A stretch of DNA of 64,000 nt from Rhizoclosmatium globosum (lineage: Eukaryota > Chytridiomycota > Chytridiomycetes > Chytridiales > Chytriomycetaceae), in NCBI GenBank assembly GCA_002104985.1, contig MCGO01000187.1, positions 1 to 64,000 of the forward strand. Reading direction: 5' to 3'. The position numbers and the translations under genes are program-made. Below, in pieces: positions 58,196-64,000 of this stretch; the stretch's first letter is position 1, and every line of letters starts with the position of its first letter. The notes below the pieces were generated by a model. It saw only the letters and a list, made by a program, of their open reading frames with translations. It made no database searches and was not told where the DNA came from.

Positions 58196-59439
58196 CTTTC
58201 TGTATCTTAATTATTAAAAAATTATGTTTCATTGCTTCGTAATGATTGAGCGGAGTTGACAAGTTCACTAAGAGCAAGGACAGGCACTAGCAACAACAAA
58301 AGAAGGAGTACGTGGAGTCGCCGTCATAAACATACCTGATGCCCCGTTTTAAATTTCGTTATTCCTTTCTGTTGAGCCTGAAGATGTTATATTGAAGGAA
58401 TGCATGCATGGAATGCCAAATTCACTCTTTAAAATTATTCAATAAGCCAAAAAAGAACGTATTGAAGAAAGATCTGATGAAGGACAGATGAAGAAACTCG
58501 TACACATTACTCGCTCACCCATCACTTTAACAACGAGACAATCCAGGCCAGTCAGTGACGCTCACTGCTATCAAATGTCCTCTCAAAAACATTCGTCAGA
58601 GAAACTCGGCCGAGCATTCACCTCTGTTGCTGAGACGCTAGCCGAGGAGTTCAGCAACTTTGGGTGTCCAGGATAAGCTGAATGTTGGGAGTAAGTGACA
58701 GAATTCATCACGTTGTAACTTTTCCTGACTTCTTGAACTTTGATTCCTGATTAGAGTGTTAACCAAAAAGCTTGTAAAGCTGAGAGATACTTGTGGACCC
58801 GAGCATATAGTAGAATCGCGAGCATGCAGTTGGATGCTTCTGAACGCGTCTCTCGACTTCGACGTATTCGGCACTTTCGATCAACTTCCCAATCAACTCC
58901 CCCCACAATGAATTTGGCGAGCTCATTAAAGCCGCTGAAGCCTGGGGAATCAATGGGTAAGTCCTCTTTGACGTGATGGACATGTCGAATTACGGGACAG
59001 AAATGAAGAAGCTAGTTGCTTTGGGGTCGTCCGCCGAATCAGATCAGAGCCTGGCTGCGTGCCGAAGCATGCTCGAACTGGAGTTCCGGCTGACAAGGGA
59101 GAATTACCACAAAGCAGTTAAACGCCGGATAGATATTGGCAAAGAGAGCTAACTCTGCGTCATTTATTGGCCGATATCCCTTAACCTGGTTCCAGACTTT
59201 TGATTCGATATCGAATGAAACATACCTGAAATATTCTGGAAGTCACTATAAATTGCTTTATTTCAAGGGTGACTCAAATCGGGCTACTTCGTTCCGAAAC
59301 CGTAAACGCATAAGTGTTTTTTCATAATTATGAAGATAATTAATTCCATCGACTAAACAAAGCGATCATAAAACTCAACGACGTCCACACATAACACCCC
59401 TCATAAGTACATCTGAGCATCTTCACTTACCAACAACAG
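58196..59439. other. Unresolved decayed sequence
   Basis: Several frames are open on both strands near 58,490-59,190 (for example GELIKAAEAWGING on + and VWNQVKGYRPINDAELALFANI on -). The minus reading is supported by a relative in the gene at 56,837-57,420. 59,190-59,440 is repeated at 63,690-63,940. No intact gene. Confidence 0.35.
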
Positions 59440-59830
59440 TCATACGCGATTAATTAACCCATCATCCACGCTGTACAAGCCCGACTTTCCACCGACAGCC
59501 CATTTCAGTTCACCAAAGAACAGAGGCGCAATCGGAACAGTTTCTTCATGATTCAAGCATCGTATATGCGTCGATTCATCCAACCTCGTCAAAACCGTTT
59601 CGAGAATATGCGGACCTTCAAGAACGAGAGTCATACACGGGCCGTTGAATCTAATCACAGTCAGTACTAGAATTAACACAAGGAAATAGAACCTACGTTG
59701 TACACTGCAACAACACTATCAACCTTCTCCACCTTCATAAGTAATGCTGACACCAATAGCCCTTCAATGCGTTGAAGCTTGTTAAAAGGGATGTGAACTA
59801 AGGGAATCCACCATTGCGAGTTTGAAGTGG
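59440..59830 (-). pseudogene. Family R1 3' fragment
   Basis: The minus strand reads, after a GTTCTATTTCC...GATTAG intron (59,656-59,697), FNGPCMTLVLEGPHILETV and LTRLDESTHIRCLNHEE, ending YSVDDGLINRV. The R1 copy at 27,504-27,600 has the same NGPCMILVLEGLHILENF and then breaks. So this is the best preserved R1 3' end, with the upstream part (NGGFP..., near 59,815) joined by an internal deletion. A further copy, cut by the window end, lies at 63,840-64,000. Confidence 0.6.
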
Positions 59831-59859
59831 ACGGCTTTATTATTAGTCATAAGAAAAGA

Positions 59860-60470
59860 AGGGAAGAAAGGTCTCGCGAAAGAAACTCGGACATGAAACT
59901 CGCGCCCACCACCAGACAAACCAGACCCACAAGAGACACTCACTTTCACATACAGCAGCGAATGTCTTCTGAAGAACTCTTTCAGAGAAGCCCGACGTGA
60001 GAGTCTTCTTTCATTCTCATCCATCCTCCTCCAAACGACTCCATCCTCCCACATCATCCAACTGTATTACTCACAAATATCCGCTTAATTAAGTGTCCTT
60101 AAACTGACGTCGTTCTCGTTTCTAACCCTCTCCGCCACCAGAATCAATCGAACTCGCTACGCCACTCGATCGAATCACCTCACACCCAGCCGCTTACTTC
60201 AGATTTCCGACGCATTACACTCGCAAACAAGTTCAGCGACTTTCTTCTTGAATACTGAGCAGTTTCACAAAGTCAAAAGCCATCGTCTCACTGTCGATGT
60301 ACCTCCACCATCTCTTCTTCACCGCCAAAATTCAAACTCGTGGATATGCAGGAACTAATTGTATTGGCGTCGAGTCAAACAATGTCAGTGCGGTCACAAG
60401 TTTGAAGGCCGTCCGAAAGATGTAAGGTGGCGGCAACGGCGACGGAAACGTGTGGTGCAAACTGAGCAAG
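59860..60470 (+). pseudogene. Possible R2 start fragment
   Basis: Lys/Glu/Arg-rich start and a Thr/Pro-rich segment (APTTRQTRPTRDTH), then ESSFILIH near 60,002-60,025, resembling the minus-strand copy at 3,450-4,320. Interrupted soon after. Similarity judged by eye. Confidence 0.35.
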
Positions 60471-62141
60471 CTGTGTCTATGTATACATAACGCCACGCAG
60501 TCTATACCAGTTCGGATTCAATTTCGATGGTGGTTGAAGGCTGCAGATTGTATCCTTGGCAACAACGCACTTCGTTTTCATGCAACAAGGACACCATTGA
60601 GTTCCAGAGTTACAGCGTGAAATATGTCCCAACATTATATTGTGAGTTACTTTCAGTTTGGACTTGAAATGGTGATGGCTAATCTGTGGATTTGAAGGAC
60701 GTTCTGGAAGTCGGCATGACGAGCTTTTCGAACGTCGCATTGCAGTTGATAAATTGGCTCGGCCCCCGGTTACTAGATATTGAAATCACTTCTTGTTGGG
60801 ATTGCTTGCTTTGACGGCCTTCACTGCCTCGTCGTCCTGCCCTTAAATGTCCCGCCATCACCCTCCGTGAAACAACGAAGCTGAATCCAACACTCTCTAC
60901 GCATTATCTTGGTTGTTAAGCTGATTTCGGAAAGGAGGACTGCCATCTGGAACTGGTGGGACTGGGTTGCGTCAAAGTTTGGAAGAAATCAACACGCAGA
61001 CATCTTGAAGGTGGTACTTCAATGACGACTTAGCAGCATTAATACAATCTGTTCGTCGAGAGGAGGGGACAGTAACAAACCTGGGACCATGGCGCATGTA
61101 TGACCAATTGCATCAGCTTACAAGGAGTTGAAGAAATCTGAAAATTCGAAAATCAATGTGCCACCAAACCAATTCAATTCTCTGGTTTCTTTGTTCTATT
61201 CCTGGACGCTCTATCCCCCAACTACTGCTCCGGCGTACTCGAAAGTCTCAATAACGCCTGCCTGCACCCCTCAAGGCTTTACATACAAATCACAAAGAAA
61301 AACGGAGTTGATTGCGAGTGTATTCGTGTTTGTGAGTTTTTTGGATTGAAAGCTGACTAATTTTTCTCCTCATTTTTTATCCTCATTCCCCGAGCCCCCA
61401 CCTTCCCACCCCACCCCACCCCACCAGACCTCAACAACGCGACTTATTCATGGAAAAAGTGTAGTAGTGGATTATGGTCACGTATCAAATGGACTCTAAG
61501 CCTTTTCAAATTTCAAATTTCGGGACTAGATGGAGGCCATTCCTACGCGATTTCTGTTGTCTAGTCATCACTTAATCTGCGACTGGAATATCAGCGAATG
61601 GATACCGTGTGAGTGTTGGATTTGGAGGCTCAACTGCTAAGTACTTCTTAAACTCACAGGGATCCAAATGCTTGATTCAATGGAAGTATATTACGCATAT
61701 AGTTGTATCTTGCTGACTTCAGTCCAAGGAGTTGCGAAGGTGAATCGTTTGGCGAACGCGTTGGATTTAACACGTTCAGGTTCTTCCCTTTCTGTCTCAT
61801 CTTAACTGAACTTACTGTTTCCAGACTACTTTCAACCTTGGATTAATTTATAGCCTCGCAACCATAAAAATGATGTCTTTGATCCGATTCTACTACACTT
61901 CAATGCTTTCTTTCCGGACATGATTCGTCACTTTCCTCCACCAAGATAATCAGCCTCGATACCAGTTAAGGCTTGATTCTTTGTTATAGTTGGGGTAAAT
62001 TGCTATATTCGCTGCGCTTTTTCCTTTATCACGTTCTTTGGAATAAATACAATAAGTACGATGCTTTCATTTTCAAGTTTCCAAAGAAATCAGAAACAAC
62101 TCGAATCAAACACAACACAAACCACCGCCCAAGCCAATCAA
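60471..62141. other. Spacer; Cys-rich minus frame and C-rich tract
   Basis: A minus-strand frame (60,477-60,740) has a Cys-rich stretch CNSGTQWCPCCMKTKC without a recognised zinc-binding spacing. At 61,405-61,422 a CCC-A-CCCC-A-CCCC-A-CCCC run gives a G-quadruplex motif on the minus strand. A + strand frame (61,128-61,349) has nothing recognisable. Confidence 0.35.
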
Positions 62142-63109
62142 ATGGGACGCAATGGCAAACTTGGATGTTGGCTCTTTCGCAACTCGGTTTGTCCAAACGG
62201 CGACGCCTGCAGCAAGAGCCACACGTACGTTTGGAATGATCCGCGATTCGTTCAAACAGATCCAAATCAACCACTTGACCCCTCAAACATCATCGCATCC
62301 ACGCGGTCCATCCACACTAAACCCCTTCCTCATGTTCCAATCCATCTAATTGTCATTGCTTACGCGTCGTTCCTCAACTTTGTCGCAGTAAAGAACTCAA
62401 CCATTCTTCGCCGTGCCACTCTCTCCAACTCATATTGGCCATTTTCAAACGCGAGTGAGCTTGGATTCGAGTCCTTGAATGCCTTCTTGCGTCAGGCTGA
62501 ACTCGATAGCATCGTTACGGTCGGACTCACAAAAGATACTAAAGAGTGGGTCGTTGTAGTGGCTGATAATGCTGTTAATGCGGTGGAAGCGCTTTGTCCA
62601 GGTTACGGCGTTGTTGACAACGATGGAGCGCGTTTGGTTCTGCCAAAAAAAGCCATCGGATTACCGGATGTCAGAAGCGACATTAATGAAAACGATGTTG
62701 CAAAGAGCGCGGAGAAGGAGGCGAGGGAACGCGAAGTTGAAAGGTTGACGGAATCAGTTATTCAGCAGAACGAAAAGGTGGAGCTGCGTTTGCTATGTTT
62801 CTATTGTCTACTGACCACATCCTTTGATAGAGCGAAATGCTCATTTTGATTCCTGCCTTTGAAATCCTTCTGGAGGTATTCCATTCCAACAACAAAAATG
62901 TTGCCACCAGGAAGCAAATCGAGCCCTTGTTGTACACCAGTGATGGAAAACTGAAATCAATCTGCCGAATCTTTCGTCACTTTGTGAGGCGTGCGGAAAA
63001 GTATGGAATCGCAAGAAATCTTGTTTCGACCGACGATCAATTCACCAGACTTTTAATTGAGCCCGGAGCCGAGAATGCACTGCGCACTTTGAAAATGAAG
63101 TACGTGTGA
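62142..63109 (+). CDS. CCCH zinc-finger gene C, intact, 2 exons (304 aa)
   Basis: Exons 62,142-62,777 and 62,831-63,109 join in phase 0 over a 53-nt GTGGAG...GATAG intron. The finger is C9-x7-C17-x5-C23-x3-H27, the usual spacing of single-finger RNA-binding proteins. The middle region has ESLNAFLRQAELDS and a beta-like VVVVADNAVNAVEALCPGYG; a charged helix (about 190-212) leads to a C-terminal domain of about 90 residues (ILIPAFEILLEVFHSNN, IEPLLYTSDGKLKSI, IFRHFVRRAEKYGIAR, LLIEPGAENALRTLK). The C-terminal domain is the best conserved part across copies A, B and C and I do not recognise it. Only this copy is complete and has no frame damage, so it is probably the functional gene. Likely RNA-related; exact role unknown. 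Confidence 0.82.
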
Positions 63110-63725
63110 GTGAAAGAATAACTGGCGACATGAGCGGGAATGATTGTTGTATCCATTTGATGTTCTAGTTACTTCCACATAAAAATCAATGGGTATCAAA
63201 GTTTGTACAGTCTCAAGAGCTTCTACGTATTCCCGGTTCTGTAATCTCCGAACCATACCTTCCAACTCCTCGACCTTGTCTTCCAAATGGCGACACCTTT
63301 CACTTGTATCCCAATAATAACACTTGAGGTGCCTATATAAATGGTAATTAGCGTCAGCAGGCGAGTGCAATGAATAAAAACATAAACCTTTTGTGGCGCC
63401 GGTCATCAAAGTCCTCCTTCACTGTCCTTCTTCAACATTCTTTCCTTCAATTTTTCTACTAATTTGATGAGGCCCGACTCTTCCCGATACAACCGTTCGG
63501 AAACCACGTTCGTTGAGGTCAATTCCTCCTTTAGGTCGTCACCCACATCATCCGCGATTTCACAATTCACTAGCGCAACCCACTGTTGAGCTTAGAAGAG
63601 TTGGTGGTCCTGTTAAGGATTGCAATTAATAAGGAGTGAAATTGGTATAGGACTCAGAAAGAGGAACTTACATCAAAGGCTTCGCCCTGACCATTGAACT
63701 TTTGATTTGATATCTAATAAAACAT
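63110..63725 (-). pseudogene. Coiled-coil gene, decayed
   Basis: Read on the minus strand: KFNGQGEAFD, intron (GTAAGTTCC...TTAACAG, 63,619-63,674), DHQLF followed by a stop (TAA), then VALVNCEIADDVGDDLKEE, LIKLVEKLKERMLKKDSE, a one-base frame change near 63,405, an intron of 55 nt (63,331-63,385) and the coil HLEDKVEELEGMVRRLQN. The pieces look like one acidic coiled-coil protein damaged by a nonsense and a frameshift change. Not similar to the coil at 43,545-44,967. Confidence 0.45.
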
Positions 63726-64000
63726 CCATCACTCCAATGTAAAATATGAACGACTGTATTTCAAGGGTGGCCTAATTAAATAGTCACCAAATTAAGTATT
63801 TACGTATCAACGACGGTGGTTATCAAACAAAATATCTTTTACTATACTTGATCATAAAACTCAGCAACGCCATCACACATAATAACCCTAATAAATACAT
63901 CTCAACAACTTCCCTTTCCAACAGCAGCCATACGCGATAAATAAACCCGTCATCCATTCTGCACAAGACCCACTTTCCACCCAACAGCCCCATTCAGTTC
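63690..64000 (-). repeat. Repeat of 59,190-59,500, including R1 3' end, cut by window end
   Basis: From CTTTTGATTTGATATC (63,700) to the window end the sequence follows 59,200-59,510 (TATTTCAAGGGTG, GATCATAAAACTCA, CATACGCGAT, CCGTCATCC). The last 150 bases on the minus strand are the R1 3' coding end. It continues beyond the window. Confidence 0.65.

Noticed and set aside
58488..59154. BTB-like + strand gene (GELIKAAEAWGING ... FRLTRENYHKAV)
   Set aside because: It needs at least two frame corrections, and its 3' part is opposite a minus-strand reading supported by similarity to the gene at 56,837-57,420.

Overview
The window looks like nuclear DNA of a unicellular or fungus-like eukaryote, not a prokaryote. 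The recognisable genes are split by many very short GT-AG introns (37-98 nt, mostly 44-56 nt), often with a yTAAY branch-like motif shortly before the 3' AG. Some have AATAAA signals just downstream. I found no operons, Shine-Dalgarno sites, tRNA or rRNA. A cytochrome b5-acyl-CoA dehydrogenase fusion and a PNUTS-like protein fit a free-living aerobic eukaryote, but I cannot name the species. No reverse transcriptase or transposase was recognised.

Intact or nearly intact genes: an RNA-binding protein with one clear and one weak RRM (10,057-11,192, +); a compact PNUTS-like protein with a TFIIS-N-like (TND) domain, an RVxF PP1-docking motif and a CCCH finger (19,268-20,762, +); the catalytic subunit of DNA polymerase delta, 23 exons (29,755-34,163, -); a poly-proline protein with a hydrophobic C-terminus (34,330-35,067, -); the cytochrome b5-acyl-CoA dehydrogenase, 9 exons (36,229-38,290, +); a small two-exon gene (38,994-39,426, -); a MAPKKK-type kinase broken by a frameshift (39,941-41,273, -); a coiled-coil protein with exact 35-residue repeats (43,545-44,967, -); two small unknown genes (51,750-52,182, -; 56,837-57,420, -); and three CCCH zinc-finger paralogues about 9-11 kb apart on the + strand (41,850, 52,819, 62,142), of which only the third is intact.

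Most of the rest is decayed duplicated sequence. Family R1 (copies near 1-3,300, 5,300-7,450, 7,500-9,180, 17,050-18,660, 24,989-27,620, 28,220-28,560, with 3' fragments near 50,550, 59,440 and 63,840) looks like a formerly protein-coding, intron-bearing gene repeated many times and interrupted by frameshifts. Family R2 (near 3,450-4,320, 22,700-24,660, 45,360-47,150, 54,110-56,115 and probably 59,860) is a second decayed family with a zinc-knuckle-like segment, present in both orientations.

The left half of the window and the part after 24,989 are an old collinear segmental duplication (R1 - RRM gene - POL3). The two halves have decayed reciprocally: RRM is intact on the left and broken on the right, while POL3 is broken on the left and intact on the right. 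Tandem arrays (a 145-bp unit x about 10.7; a 206-208-bp unit x 3; a unit of about 253 bp x 2) and one foldback element flanked by TTAA add to the repeat content.
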